From: Paragorgia papillata
Taxonomy: Eukaryota; Cnidaria; Anthozoa; Scleralcyonacea; Coralliidae
Length of the DNA: 64,000 nt
Direction: 5' to 3'
Assembly: GCA_035771165.1 (NCBI GenBank)
Contig: JAWNZC010000285.1
Span: forward strand, 2,160,501 to 2,224,500
Shown here piece after piece: positions 1-10,828 of this stretch. The first letter of the stretch is position 1, and each line of letters starts with the position of its first letter. The position numbers and the translations under genes are program-made. The notes beneath the pieces were generated by a model. That model had not been told where the DNA came from and did not search any database. It was given only the letters and a program-made list of their open reading frames with translations.

Positions 1-55
1 TCTACATATGGTATTGAGCACTCTCTAACATTTCGTGAACCATAACTCACTTATA
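1..55 (+). mobile_element. Penelope-like element 3' terminal fragment
   Basis: The first 55 bases are the reverse complement of the block at about 63024-63075 and also match 14108-14160. At 63 kb this block lies just downstream of a Penelope-like GIY-YIG ORF, so the fragment is read as the 3' terminus of the same family, in plus orientation here. It runs directly into a TA tract, as do the other two copies. Only the terminus is present; the rest, if any, lies outside the window. Confidence 0.7.
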
Positions 56-59
56 TATA

Positions 60-415
60 TATATATTATTTAACAATTAGTCACCTCAGTCTCGGTGCTT
101 ATCGGTGTATTTACCTCGCCGTTGAAACAAAAACTTTTAAACAACTGCTTTCATTTTAGCAGTGGTGATTCTGTTTATTCACAGACGATGTTAGCAAGTC
201 ACAGTCTTTGTATCAGTAAATAATTTCAAAAAAACTTCTTCACTCATAACGAAGTTTTCGAAAACATCGCTACGACCAAAAACTAACCAAAACTTACTAG
301 AAAATACGAAGAATTGTAGAAAATATACTTCCTTACCTTTACAAAGTTTTGTTTTTACGATATTTGATATGTACATCTCAGTGATAAATATTTTGAGTAG
401 TATGCTCTTTGTTTT
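60..415. repeat. MITE fragment, copy of 1801-2690 family
   Basis: Two blocks here recur further on: 63-120 matches 1815-1870, and 122-395 matches 2239-2638 with an internal stretch missing. No coding capacity is evident; the short ORF on the minus strand is part of the repeat. It belongs to a non-autonomous family whose other copies carry TATAGTATAATTTC-like ends. Confidence 0.7.
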
Positions 416-1500
416 TAAACGTCAAAACAAGCGAGAAAAGTAAACTTTGGTAGGTTTTTTATGCTAGAAGGAAGGGGACGATTTAGCTTGGTCGCGGGCT
501 CTTCGTAAGCCGTAATTCAAGGGCCGATTGTTTTTGAATTAGAAAACGGATTGTTTATCCCCGCGAGGAAATTAAAGAAAAATTCGTATTCTATCCGAAT
601 ATCCACGTTTGAAACGAAAAAATTAAAAATTTACGAGCACGTACAGCTTTTATAGAAGGTGTGTTTGCTCCATAACATTTTGTTGATTTTCGATCGCACC
701 GGAAGTCCACACGGAATTCAAGTAATCTGATTGGTTGTTGAAACAATGTAAACAAACGCCCTCATTGGCTCAAAACAAAATCTGCCCTTGTTAGTAAAGG
801 CTGTAGTGTTGGCCATCTGCAAACCGCACTGTATACAGTATACTGACACTAAAGCCTATGACTATGAGTCAATCCAGTCAGGTAAAATGGTAAATAACTA
901 TTTTGAAATTTGAATGACGTTTTACAACCTTCAGAATTCTGTGAAAATTGAAATCTCCCCTCAAAATGGAGGAAATAGCATTTTAGAGATTCTAAATTTC
1001 AACAATTTCCAGGCCAAACATGCCCCGTCAGGGGATCTCGGTCCGGGGACAGACCCCTATCACCCTAGTCCCTAGTAGAGGGTTGTCGCGGCTTCGGCGC
1101 TCGACTTCAGCCTCCAGCGGCTTGTACAGGTAGTTGCTGGCGTGAATCTTTGGCGGAGAGAAAAGATGGAATGCAGTCAGGGCTCCAGGGGGATTTTCGG
1201 GGACTTTTAGTATGTTATCCCACACATATTCTTGGCCCTATCCTGAAAAATTCAGGTTGTTATTCTACACATATTCGTGGACCTATCCTGAAAAATTCAG
1301 GTTGTTATGAGCTATGTCCAAGTTTATCTAATGCTCTTGGCCTATATATGTTCTTTTTGTATTCATTTAGTAACCGGCGAACTCCCATCTTAAAACAAGG
1401 GAGGGATGTAATGTTGCGATGTCATATCCACATGACGTCACTAACAGTTGTATATAGTTTCATATAACGTGTTTATTAGGGCAGTAATACGATAATATAT
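416..1500. other. No gene recognised; one 48-bp tandem duplication
   Basis: I see no convincing coding sequence here. A roughly 48-bp unit containing CCTATCCTGAAAAATTCAGG occurs twice in tandem at about 1214-1306. The remainder is unique-looking AT-rich DNA. Confidence 0.5.
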
Positions 1501-1518
1501 ATATATATATATCATACA

Positions 1519-1639
1519 CGAGGAGTAGTGTTTCATCAGGATATCCAAACACCGAGACGTTTGTTGAAAACCGAGGCGAAGCCGAGGTTTTTGAACAAAC
1601 TTCGAGGTGTTTGGATATCCTGATGAGACACTCCTCTGA
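1519..1639. repeat. Foldback element centred on GCGAAGC
   Basis: This is a near-perfect palindrome of about 120 bp. The arms contain CATCAGGATATCCAAACACC and its complement, and they meet at GCGAAGC (1576-1582). Similar foldbacks with the same kind of centre lie at 1885-1985 and 60985-61095. No ORF is expected. Confidence 0.8.
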
Positions 1640-1884
1640 GACACTCCTCTGAATGTATGATATAGCATCTGAAACAGATCAGTATTTTAAGAGAAAAAGA
1701 GAAAATCAAGATGAAAGTTTGCTTAATTTATGTAATTTCTTCCCCCGATATCCAAACCACAGACACGGTACTGATTTCCATTGTGTTTTCTTTATGAATT
1801 AGTATATATATATATATATTATTTAATAATTAGTCACCTCAGTCTCGGTGCTTATCGGTGTATTTACCTCATAGTATTTAACAG

Positions 1885-1990
1885 TTATTCGCCAAAGGCG
1901 AGGTGAATATCGGTGTATAATAACCGAGACGAAGTCGAGGTTATTATTCACCGATATTCACTGAGCCTGAGGTGAATAATTGTTTTAGTA
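1885..1990. repeat. Foldback element centred on ACGAAGT
   Basis: The arms contain GAGGTGAATATCGGTG and its imperfect complement and meet at ACGAAGT (1929-1935). This is the GCGAAGC centre with its closing pair changed from G-C to A-T. The flank TTTTAGTATAAAT is shared with the copy near 60985, so the two are probably one family. Confidence 0.75.
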
Positions 1991-2194
1991 TAAATACACA
2001 TTTTTGTACTTTTAGGAACAACATTTTCTTTAAAATTGTTAATTTCCTCGTCTGTCGCATTGACAACTTGGCTGGCGGCCATTTTGAATAAACGCTGTAG
2101 GTGATTACCGAGAATTAATCCGAAGTAGCTCGACCAATCAGCGCGTGTGATTTTCTATAATCACCTGTGTATTTATACTAAAGTATAGTAGTAT

Positions 2195-2690
2195 GCCGCA
2201 TAGTATAATTTCAGACTGTTGATAAAAAACCAATCACGTTGAAACAAAAACTTTTAAACAACTGCTTTCATTTTAGCAGTGGTGATTCTGTTTATTCACA
2301 GACGATGTTAGCAAGTCACAGTCTTTGTATCAGTAAATAATTTCAAAAAAAGAGTAAACAACATCCTACTTTTGGAACTGAACTTGTACATACGTTCAAT
2401 TATGTGCTAAAAAGACTTTTATTCTCGTGTTTTGGCTTTTGTGTTACCGGCTTTTTGCACTTGATTCATGTTCAATATGTTCTTCACTCATAACGATGTT
2501 TTCGAAAACATCGCTACGACCAAAAACTAACCAAAACTTACTAAAAAATACGAAGAATTGTAGAAAATATACTTCCTTACGTTTACAAAGTTTTGTTTTT
2601 ACGATATTTGATATGTACATCTCAGTGATAAATATTTTCTGTATTATGCTCTTTTGTTTGTTTCAAAAACTACCGAGAAACCATTAATAT
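2195..2690. repeat. MITE copy, TATAGTATAATTTC family
   Basis: It begins with CATAGTATAATTTCAGAC and carries the blocks also found at 122-395. Related diverged copies lie at 12866-13307 and 13583-14090, which share the ends and an internal GGTAAGGAA-type stretch. There is no ORF of note. Confidence 0.6.
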
Positions 2691-2837
2691 GAAAAAAAAT
2701 GAATCGACAAATTCTAAAATCTCATACTTCAGAATGACAACTCCGAGGGGGAGAGTGAAAAGAGTAAAGTCAGTGCAGTCTTGAATAAGTGCCAGACTCT
2801 TCAACAAAACTACTTTTGAAAAACAATTTCTTGTGAT

Positions 2838-2871
2838 GCAATAGTCACCGCGCTAGGCGGTGACTATTGCC
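2838..2871. repeat. Short perfect hairpin
   Basis: GCAATAGTCACCGC and its complement are separated by a few bases. It may be the remnant of a foldback element or a stable structure. No promoter or gene context identifies it as a terminator. Confidence 0.5.
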
Positions 2872-2924
2872 TCAGATTCACCGCTGAGCGGACCAATCAG
2901 AAAGCTGGAAAGCCTCTTTTCCAC

Positions 2925-3953
2925 CAACCTCGTACCCAGGGCCCTCTCTGCTTTCAAAATGGCGCGAGGAGAAGACCCTGGCAAAGGCTGGTCACGTGAC
3001 ACCAATGATTTTGGAATAATTTTGATGATGACTCACACTGTACCGGGGGGGGCGGTACATCACTGATAAACAGAGTATAGTTGGCTTGGGTATATAAAAC
3101 TATTCAGCGAACTATTTAGGCACTCGAGAATAACCAAATCGCACAAATAACAAGACATTCTCTTAACAAGTTTATCAAATCAGTTAATGACCGTGTTTAG
3201 TAAGAAGCGTCTACACTACAACATATTTGCTTTATTATGCAAGCAAGAAGTGTTTATTAATATTTCGGTTTCTGGACTTTCCGAATCTAATTTAAAAAGT
3301 TTAGAAATATACAAAGTCAAAGTGCTGATCTATATAAATGTTCGTCGATCGAAGAATTGTTGTTGATCGTATATTTGTATTAAAGTACAAGTACAACCTC
3401 AAAGTCAACGAGGACAGCAGATTCGATTCGAATATGCCGTTTGAGTATAAATCGACAGATACAACAATTAAATTTCCACAAATCCAAAACGTGTGGACAA
3501 GAAACATAAATGTGCTATGCTGGACGGTAAATATACTTCCAGCAATCAACAGCATTCGAATATTTTTAGTGTATGTATCAGTACCTGTATTAAGTGCTGT
3601 AACCGCAGACTCGCAGAGCGGGTTTCTGTTTATCAGTTTATGATCGTTCGTCGCCTTCGGCTTCATTTCTGGCGATTGACGGCAACAAATATGAATTATC
3701 CAGCAAATGTCGTAAATTTTGAAATATATCTATTAAATTTACCGCTCGAATTTAACGTTACCGGACTTGCAACAACCTTGACGTTTATAAGAACCGAATC
3801 AACCACTCCCCCCAGGACGGGCGAAGCTCAAATTATCCACGTGACCAAATACTCCAAGAATCTTGGAGTATTTTGGAATCACGTGACCAGCCTTTGCCAG
3901 GGTCTTCTCCTCGCGCCATTTTGAAAGCAGAGAAGGCCCTGGGTACAAGGTTG
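2925..3953. mobile_element. Mutator-like DNA transposon, non-autonomous, 1029 bp
   Basis: The terminal inverted repeats are about 75 bp, starting CAACCTCGTACCCAGGG on the left and complementary to TACAAGGTTG at the right end. The element is flanked by a perfect 9-bp direct repeat, CTTTTCCAC, at 2916-2924 and 3954-3962. Long TIRs with a 9-bp target duplication fit the Mutator/MULE superfamily. The internal ORFs (e.g. 3338-3643) resemble nothing I recognise, so it is probably non-autonomous. Confidence 0.85.
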
Positions 3954-4155
3954 CTTTTCCACTATGAAATTATACTAAATATATATATTATATATATATA
4001 TATATAACCACTGTGAAATATGCACCACATTCAGCCCTCGATTCAGCCTTCGATTCAGCCTTCGATTCGGCATTCGATTCACCCGTCCATTCAATTATCG
4101 CATTTTATTGCGAAGTTATCTCCCTATTCATCAGGTGATCGCTATTCAGAATAAT

Positions 4156-4526
4156 AGGGACCTTAAGATCTACGACGGCAACTTCGAGGACGACGTCCTT
4201 CAAACAAAAGCATTCTTCGTGCAAAACAAAGATAATGAATAATTTCTATTCCCAAGTGAAATCTGAACGCCGTCCTCGCTCTGTATACAACGCCACTCAG
4301 AGCATTCTCACGTCTTCAGGACGACGTTGACTCGTGGGGTGCATGATGAGAACTGTTGGCTGAGATTGCCTTAACACAGACACTGCAACCGTTTTAAAAC
4401 TTTGAAAATTATAAAACAAGCTTCAAGTATTGAATACAGCAGTCAGTTAACCGTGACTTCTTTTTAATGCTAAAATTTGAATTGCTTTTTAACCGCCATC
4501 GTCGTCCTAGCATCTTAAGGTCTCTA
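4156..4526. mobile_element. MITE with GGGACCTTAAGATC ends
   Basis: The left end GGGACCTTAAGATCTACGAC is inverted at the right as CATCTTAAGGTCTC. The interior is about 370 bp, non-coding, and contains further inverted GGACGACG motifs. The superfamily cannot be assigned because no clean target duplication is visible. Confidence 0.65.
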
Positions 4527-4545
4527 ATATCATACAAAAACGCAA

Positions 4546-4915
4546 TTTTCTCAGGCGCTATTCTATAGGATTTTTTTTAATTTACATATGTTCTACAGAA
4601 TTTCATGCTCTTTAATCTAGTATAAGTTTCCAGAGTGGCACAGACCATGAACGACGCAGGCGAGCTTTAAACAAATTGCGGCGCGGCGTCATTAATACGA
4701 CTGACGGGGGTTGTTTTGCATATTTCAGATTACGCAGGCGAGCTTTAGAGGTAATCTGAAATATGCAACGCAACCCCCGTCAGTCGTATTAATGACGCCA
4801 CGACGCAATTTGTTTAAAACTCGCCTGCGTCGTTCATGGGTCTGTGCCACTCTAGAGACTTATACCAGATTAAAGAGCATGAAATTCTGTACAATATGTG
4901 TAAACTAGGAGTTAC
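4546..4915. repeat. Inverted-repeat element (complete), 370 bp
   Basis: Two arms of about 170 bp face each other around position 4735. Each arm contains CGTATTAATGACGCC, an AATTTGTTTAAA stretch and GGTCTGTGCCACTCT. Half-copies of the same sequence recur at 6070-6300 and 6300-6430. It is a foldback MITE without coding capacity. Confidence 0.75.
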
Positions 4916-5262
4916 TATCGCAAGGGAAGTGCTGCCTCAAATTTCGCAACTCGTGCCCAGTCGATTGGCATGTTTGTTAGTTACCATTCCCGGCCGCGCG
5001 GTTTCATGATTTTTATAAAGGTTTATGTGTAGTTAATGGGAACCACATTGGAGTTTTGGTCGCGTATTGTCATAAAACGAAGGAGAATTTGAATGAAGAG
5101 GGCCATTAGCCTCCGGCTATGTTGCGTATAAAAGGCGATGCGGAGCACGCTGTTGGACATGCAGTGTAAGATTACTGTTTAAGAATAATGAAAAAAAACA
5201 TCAGAAAAATAATTAAGAATTTGTAACGTGTAGTATAGTGCTATCAGGATCTTAGGACACAA

Positions 5263-5304
5263 CCCTGGACGCGTTTCGACCTTCTGGTGGTCTCATCAGC
5301 AGGG
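5263..5304 (-). ncRNA. Hammerhead ribozyme, type I, intact core
   Basis: Read on the minus strand, the order is CCCTG (stem I), CTGATGA, GACC-loop-GGTC (stem II), GAAA, CGC (short stem III), GTC cleavage triplet, then CAGGG, which pairs perfectly with CCCTG. All conserved core nucleotides are present. The predicted cut lies between 5268 and 5267. Such type I hammerheads with a minimal stem III are known from Penelope-like elements and retrozymes in animals. No reverse-transcriptase ORF adjoins this copy, so it may be a solo terminal repeat or a retrozyme. Confidence 0.85.
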
Positions 5305-5404
5305 ATTTGGGGTTGGGAGTCAATGTAAATATTAAGTAAATTGTTGGAAGAGAAATAATAATCGCTATCAACACAATATATTAGACGAGAATTAAAGTGA
5401 GTGC

Positions 5405-5809
5405 TTACCAAACTTGTTGTGTGTTTAAGGTAGTCCAACACATTTGAAAATCTTGGAGTAGAGTAGGAATGGGCAGATCAATATAAGTTTGTGCCTCAAC
5501 GGGCTCCGCCACAATGGGCAGATCAATATATTTTTGTGTCTCAACGGGCGATATATTTGCAACAGTTGGTAAGTTGTTCAGCGACAGAAATCCCTCACGA
5601 GGAATGAGACCATTGTTACAAGCACTCAAATACATGTTGTCTCCTTGTACTAAGACACAGTCGATGGTTGTCGAACTCCACTCGATAACTGGAATTGTTT
5701 GTGCTGTTAATAGCGCTGATAAACTCACGAAAGAGCACTGCTTTCCTCGAGACTGGCCACTGAAACCTTCATGGCCTTGATGAATACTTCCACGAGAAAG
5801 TAAAGACAT
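5405..5809 (-). CDS. Fragment of protease-like transposon protein
   Basis: A 134-residue ORF contains GKQCSFVSLSALL, followed by a TIDCVLVQGDNMY-type stretch and GFLSLNNLP. This pattern resembles the N-terminal cysteine-protease-like (OTU/C76-type) domain found in large animal transposon proteins, with the Cys of GKQC as the likely nucleophile. The C-terminal part holds a tandem repeat (YIDLPI twice), reflecting a roughly 50-bp DNA duplication at 5469-5550. The ORF ends at a possible splice donor, TTTG|GTAAGC, near 5407. Its neighbour downstream on the same strand is the hammerhead. The family assignment is from memory and uncertain. Confidence 0.4.
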   Translation of the reverse strand: MSLLSRGSIHQGHEGFSGQSRGKQCSFVSLSALLTAQTIPVIEWSSTTIDCVLVQGDNMYLSACNNGLIPREGFLSLNNLPTVANISPVETQKYIDLPIVAEPVEAQTYIDLPIPTLLQDFQMCWTTLNTQQVW

Positions 5810-6069
5810 GATATATTGTTCTTACCGTAAATTTTCTGTTAAGAAAACTTCGACAACCTCGAATTGTAAAAACCTCGAAGCGAAGGCAGCGTGGTAGTGG
5901 AACATGCGCACTTTCGAATATATGAATGACGTAATGCCGACAAACAGACGCAAAATAAAGCAAATCGATATCTTGGCCGACTATACATAGCTCGGTAAAA
6001 AGACTGGGCACGAGTTAACACAGCCAACGTCAAGAATAGTGTGCTGCCTCCCTGAGGGGAGGTAGCAAT

Positions 6070-6430
6070 TAATAAAATCGTATAGAATAGCGCCTGAGAA
6101 AATTGTGTTTATATCTGAGGTAATCTGAAATATGCAACGCAACCCACGTCAGTCGTATTAATGACGCCGCGCCGCAATGTGTTTAAAGCTAGCCTGCGTC
6201 ATTCATGGGTCTGTGCCACTCTGGAGATTTATACCAGCTTAAAGAGCATGAAATTCTGTACAACATATGTAAATTTAAAAAAATTGTATAAAATAGCACC
6301 TGGGAAAATTGTGTTTATATCTGAGGTAATCTGAAATATGCAAAACAACCCCCGTCAATCGTATTAATGACACCGCGCCGCAATTTGTTTAAAGCTCGCC
6401 TGCGTCGTTCGTGGGTCTGTGCCATTGAAC
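6070..6430. repeat. Two tandem half-copies of the 4546-4915 foldback element
   Basis: The stretches 6071-6300 and 6290-6425 each repeat the right half of the 4.6-kb element: the CGCCTGAGAAAATTG, AATCTGAAATATGCAA, CGTATTAATGAC and GGGTCTGTGCCA blocks in the same order. They are solo arms rather than foldbacks. No coding sequence. Confidence 0.7.
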
Positions 6431-6600
6431 TCTATATAAAGACTGGAACGATAACTCCATAAGGCCGGCTCTATGATTGGGTGAAGCCAAATTAGGCTGG
6501 CGTTGCAGTAGTATTATAGGTATCGATCGACCCGTATTTTTAAGGCGGGTTCAAGGCGGGTCTCATTAATATTCAGGTAATTAGCACCTATGAAGTTGGT

Positions 6601-6607
6601 GATATAA
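6601..6607 (+). promoter_or_regulatory. Possible TATA box of the zinc-finger gene
   Basis: GATATAAAG lies about 105 bp upstream of the ATG at 6711, inside the Polinton end. The motif and position are plausible; the transcription start is not visible. Confidence 0.35.
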
Positions 6608-6710
6608 AGCCAGTGTTGTTGTTCAGTCAAATACTTTGTCTACAGTGTTTCACTTGAGGTTTTGGAGTTTATATCGGATTGTTCTTTTGGAAGTGCATTA
6701 GTGTTTTAAA

Positions 6711-7444
6711 ATGGCATCCAGGAAAACGTTTGGTGAGTTTATACTTCTTCGTTTGCGAGTTTTTGTTTCTATTTTCTTTTTAATGAGATGCTCGGTATTC
6801 TATTCTCTGTCTAATATTTTATTCGTTTTCTATATAGGAGGAATCAGTTCGTCGCCGATTTAGAAGCGGAGGAGAGAGCTCCCCATTATTTCTCGTTGGT
6901 GTTCGATGATATGGTTTCTCAGTGGTCTGATCAGGATCGGAATAATTTTCTCGCTGATTGGCAAAACGACGACTTTATTATGCATGATAACTTCGACGAC
7001 ATCGGGAATTCTTCACTTAACCAGTTTGGCTCAGAGCCGCTGCCGAAAACGTTTTGTTGTGAAGAATGTGGTCGAATCTTCAAAACCTCTAGTCACTTGA
7101 AGAGACATGCTCGGCGATTACATACTGGGGAAAGGCCGTTTACATGTCATGATTGTGGGAAGTGTTTTGCATCGGGTGGCATGCTGAAACGACACGAGAA
7201 GATCCATGGGCAGGAGAAGCTATACGAGTGTTCGAGGTGTCACAAAAGTTTTGGTCGAAAGGATAATTTAAAGACACATTTAAAAATGCACGAGAAGAGA
7301 GGCGCTGAACGGGAATACAGTTGTAACCTATGTGGTGAGACCTTTCGAAACATTTTCCCGCTACAAGCTCATCAACGCGACGTCCATCAAGTCGGTGGTG
7401 GTAAGCGTAAGATGCCGGGTGCTACGACACAACGAGCGAAATGA
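6711..7444 (+). CDS. C2H2 zinc-finger protein of the Polinton, two exons
   Basis: Exon 1 is 6711-6732 (MASRKTF) with a GTGAGT donor; exon 2 starts at 6864 after GATTTAG, and the phases agree. The product has an acidic N-terminus and four C2H2 fingers, including CCEECGRIFKTSSHLKRH and CSRCHKSFGRKDNLKTH, with a TGERPF linker, so it should bind DNA. The ORF stops at 7444. A different frame then stays open with a Ser/Thr/Pro-rich composition up to the Tc1 insertion at 7610, so the tail appears frameshifted. It may originally have been the N-terminal part of the polymerase protein, because the polymerase ORF resumes just beyond the insertion. Confidence 0.65.
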
Positions 7445-7639
7445 GCACGAACCACCGAACCTGCTGTGAACGAAGGAGCATCCACGTCAAGCCTTCCATT
7501 TACCATTGAACAAGCGAGAACTATCAGACCTAGTGTCAGCGAAGGATCATCAACGTCAACCTTTCCCCAAGACCCTATCCTTCCACCTAGTGTTGTTCCT
7601 TCACCTATGTACAGTACTGCCTAGAAGTAACCTAACGAA

Positions 7640-7775
7640 AACCTCGGGCAATCCTAGGTTGATCCTAGGTTCAACCTAGGATCAACCTAGGATCAACCTC
7701 GGGCGAACCGATGCTCAACCTAGGTTGATCCGAGGGCGATCCTAGGACGAACCTAGGACGAACCGAGGTTTCCCC
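7640..7775. repeat. Left subterminal 11-bp-period array
   Basis: About ten to twelve degenerate copies of units such as CAACCTAGGAT and GATCCTAGGTT lie in register. The 11-bp spacing puts them on one face of the helix, so they are plausibly transposase binding sites. The right end has an equivalent array of different sequence. Confidence 0.7.
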
Positions 7776-7935
7776 TCACTCAAAGCGCGCAAGGTTGGAA
7801 TGCCGGAAATATACGATCACGTTCCGGAGCTAGTCGCTTATTTCCGAAATTTGGCGTCCTTTTGGCGTCCAGTTCGGGTTGTTCGCTTCGTTGTCTTCGC
7901 GTGGTCATCAATACAGTATTTTGTAGGAATATAAT

Positions 7936-9152
7936 ATGGGAAAGTTATCTCAATACGCCAGAGAAGGAGTTATTTCGCTTTCGTCGTCAGGTGTTCCGAT
8001 AACAAAAATCGTAATCATCCTTGGAGAGGAAGGAATTAGGACCTCGAGATCTTCCTTGAGTTTGTTTCTTTCTCGGTATCGACGAAGTGGTAGTCTTCGT
8101 GATGCGCCACGTAGTGGGAGAAGACCGATTTTAAAAGAGGAACAACTAAAGTTTATCGACGACAAAATGAAAGAAAACGACGAGTTAACATCAGACGAAT
8201 TAAAAAATAAACTGGCGGCGGAATGCGGTGTTGATATTTCGCAGTCTACTATTCGTCGAGTCAGGCGCGATCAGCTTGGATGGAAGCATGAAAACACGCG
8301 GTATTGCCAGTTTGTTCGAGAGCCAAACAAAATCAAGAGACTCTGATTCTGCCTTAATGCATTGGCGACGAAAGACACGTTTGAGGACGTAATATTTACG
8401 GACGAGACAAGCGTCCAAATCGAACAATATGCGAGGTTTTGTTTCCGTAAAGATGGCACTCAAGCAAAGCGGAGGGGACGTCCAAAGCATCCCCTGAAGG
8501 TAAGTTTTGGAAAGAGATTCGCTTGATTGTAAACTTCTGAATTGCTAGCTTGTGTAACAGGTTTCCTTGAGATTTTAATAGTATCATCATTTTTATGGAG
8601 AGTAGTTGAAAGAAGAGATTTTTAAATGAAATTCCAAACTGTTGAGCATCTTAGCATCTACATGAATTATTAGTCAACTCGAATATCGAGTTGAACGATC
8701 GACGAGATATTCTCACGACGACACTTGTTAATAGCACGCAAGACACTTATTACGGTATTAGATCATAAACGAGGACGGTAGTGCTCAATTATGAAATTTT
8801 CTTTTCGTTTTTATTCTGAGGATGTCAGATTTTGAAACCACTATGCTGACACAGAGAATCCACATGTATGGCAAATTATAATTTATACACTGTATATCCA
8901 TTTTCTAAGGTACATGTTTGGGGAGGGATATCAGTTCGGGGTGCAACTCAAGTTTGTGTGTTTACTGGCATTATGGAGAGCCTGGGATATCAGAAGATTT
9001 TAGAGAGAAATCTTGTACCATTCATCACTCGAGTGTATCCAGATGGTCATCGACTGTGGCAGGACAATGACCCTAAACACACCAGCAATTCCACCAAACA
9101 ATGGATGAAGGATAATGGGGTCAACCACTGGCCAACACCACCCGAATCACCG
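7936..9152 (+). pseudogene. Tc1/mariner-type transposase, intron-containing, decayed
   Basis: Exon 1 (7936-8499) encodes an N-terminal helix-turn-helix region with a GRRP motif and the first catalytic Asp in FTDETSV. It ends at AAG|GTAAGT. Exon 2 (8910-9152) carries the second Asp in WQDNDPKHTS and ends PPESP at a possible donor (GTTAGT); the exons join in phase 0. An in-frame TGA at 8344-8346 interrupts exon 1. The third exon, with the last acidic residue, was not found, so the protein is incomplete. It would have cut and joined the TA-flanked ends of its own element. Confidence 0.75.
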
Positions 9153-9249
9153 GTTAGTAATATTTTTTGTATTGAATGAAAACCATATATTGATGATATT
9201 AATATTTTATTGGCCATTAATCATGTTACTTCCAGTACAGTATATAGGT

Positions 9250-9540
9250 TATGGTATATCAACCCTCTCCCTCCTAAACACGACATTTGTCAAGTGTTTA
9301 GTATTTTACTCTGTCTAGCACCAGATGATTTTACTCACCAATAGGAAGAATCCTGGAGTGAAAGGGTTATTTTTGAAGCAAGCCTATCTGCCCAGATAAA
9401 CCTCACTCCTAAACATGACATTTGTCGAGTGTTTAGTATTTTTCTCTGTCTAGCGCCAGACAATTTTACTCGTCAATAGGAAGAATCAATAGGAAGAATC
9501 AATAGGAAGAATCAATAGGAAGAATCAACTCGTCAATAGG
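9250..9540. repeat. Diverged copies of the CTGGCTAACGCCAG hairpin family
   Basis: Blocks reading GTTTAGTATTTTACTCTGTC followed by a CAGA/GATTTTACTC core occur at about 9295 and 9430. They are related to the better copies at 29378-29588, 34917-35288 and 39027-39122. The outer stem (about 9255 against 9350) still pairs, with mismatches. A short AATAGGAAGAATC repeat follows at 9473-9535. Confidence 0.55.
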
Positions 9541-9565
9541 TGGACCTACAATATATTAAATTAGC

Positions 9566-9742
9566 TTACTGTCAAACCGGATGTTCTTGCGTAGTCAATA
9601 TTGCAACATTGCTTAGCAACATTGCAATCTTGAATAGACAATTGACTTGCAACTTGCTTGATCAACTTCCTATTCAAGATTGCAATGTTGCTAAGCAATG
9701 TTGCGATATTGACTATGCAAGAACATCCGGTTTGACAGTAAT
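9566..9742. repeat. Foldback MITE, 177 bp
   Basis: The arms contain CTGTCAAACCGGATGTTCTT and CAACATTGCTTAGCAACATT; each recurs inverted on the other side of about 9655. ORFs on both strands are an artefact of this symmetry. A second small palindrome (GCAAAATGTTTATTTCAGTT and its complement) lies at 9800-9866. Confidence 0.75.
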
Positions 9743-10008
9743 TGTACATAATATATTTTTAATTCTATATATTTTAATATGTAATATAGTCTGGTATACA
9801 TTGCAAAATGTTTATTTCAGTTTAAATATTATGCAGAAATTAAACTGAAATAAATATTTTGCAATACTTTTCCACAGATTATTTTCTTTAATTAAAACTC
9901 TTTTGACATGGTACTTGTAATCTATCCAGTATAAAACAGTATGGGTTTTAACACTTTAATGACTAAGAGTGCCAGCCTTTAGTATTTTCCAACTGTTTAA
10001 TTTTAGAT

Positions 10009-10216
10009 TTTTAAAGTGCCAGTAACCCCCCAAAAAAATTTCGCAAATCTATAAGCCCTTATTGAGTGGATTAGTCCAGTGAATAAATTACTGGTATTGG
10101 ACATTTCTTTGGTCTTCTGTAGACCACGGGACATGCACATGCAACTTTGGTCATCTACAGAAGATCAACGAAATGTCCAATACCAATAATTTATTAACTG
10201 GCCTAATCCACTCAAA
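10009..10216. repeat. TTAA-type TIR fragment plus foldback
   Basis: TTTAAAGTGCCAGTAACCCC at 10009 resembles the terminus of the TTAA element at 57988-59404 (AGTGCCTATAACCCC). It is followed by an inverted repeat, GAGTGGATTAGTCCAGT ... to its complement, from 10068 to 10216. No complete element can be delimited. Confidence 0.5.
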
Positions 10217-10690
10217 TGTTTCCAACATTTCCAACCTAAACATTTCCAATGTGTACAAGAAAGTATGGAGTGATCCTCTTTGGGTATAAAGCAAAGAATT
10301 CAATGCCATTGAAACATTCATATCAGTCGATTAGTGGATCAAGGAACAACTCAACATAGAATGTTAAATAGATTGTATTTAATTCAAATTTTATTCTTAA
10401 TATATTGATTTGGCTGCTTTAAAGTAGTATTAAAGCCATTCTATACAAATCCTCATATATGTAGTGATCTTGGGGTTCCTGTGGCATTTCTAAAAATACG
10501 CTTCCAATCGTGCAGCTTTAAAACTTGTTCCAAATTATTATTGCAAATTACATTAATGTTCAAACAATGAGTGTCATATCTATGTTATAAAGAAAATAAA
10601 TAAGAATAACAGGTAGAATTTTCTCATTTGTGCCTGTCACACGAGTGACAAAGTCACTACAGTATATCTGAAGCCTTGAATATAATTATT
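10217..10690. other. No gene recognised
   Basis: This is AT-rich sequence without ORFs of note or recognisable repeats. The missing third transposase exon was looked for here and not found. Confidence 0.4.
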
Positions 10691-10695
10691 AGGAA

Positions 10696-10828
10696 TTAAA
10701 TATCACTGAACATCTCCCCAGGGGGTTCCTTGTCTAAAGCAAGCTTGCTTTTTACTAAATCAGAAGTTGCAGTGAGTTGGTCACGCAAGTCTATGGAATG
10801 GCTGAATAGCAGATATTTCTCCATATCC
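10696..10828 (-). CDS. Possible terminal exon, unknown gene
   Basis: After an acceptor-like CCTACTAG, about 44 codons stay open in a coding-looking composition (KSKLALDKEPPGEMF near the end) and stop at TAA, 10696-10698. It lies downstream of the BEN-domain exon on the same strand and may be an alternative last exon of that gene. I do not recognise the sequence. Confidence 0.3.

Noticed and set aside
1615..1650. Hammerhead candidate at CTGATGAGACACTC
   Set aside because: No GAAA box or pairing stem I follows; it is part of the foldback element.
3338..3924. ORFs inside the Mutator-like element as a transposase
   Set aside because: They overlap on both strands and show no MULE DDE motifs or zinc finger; too short for a transposase.
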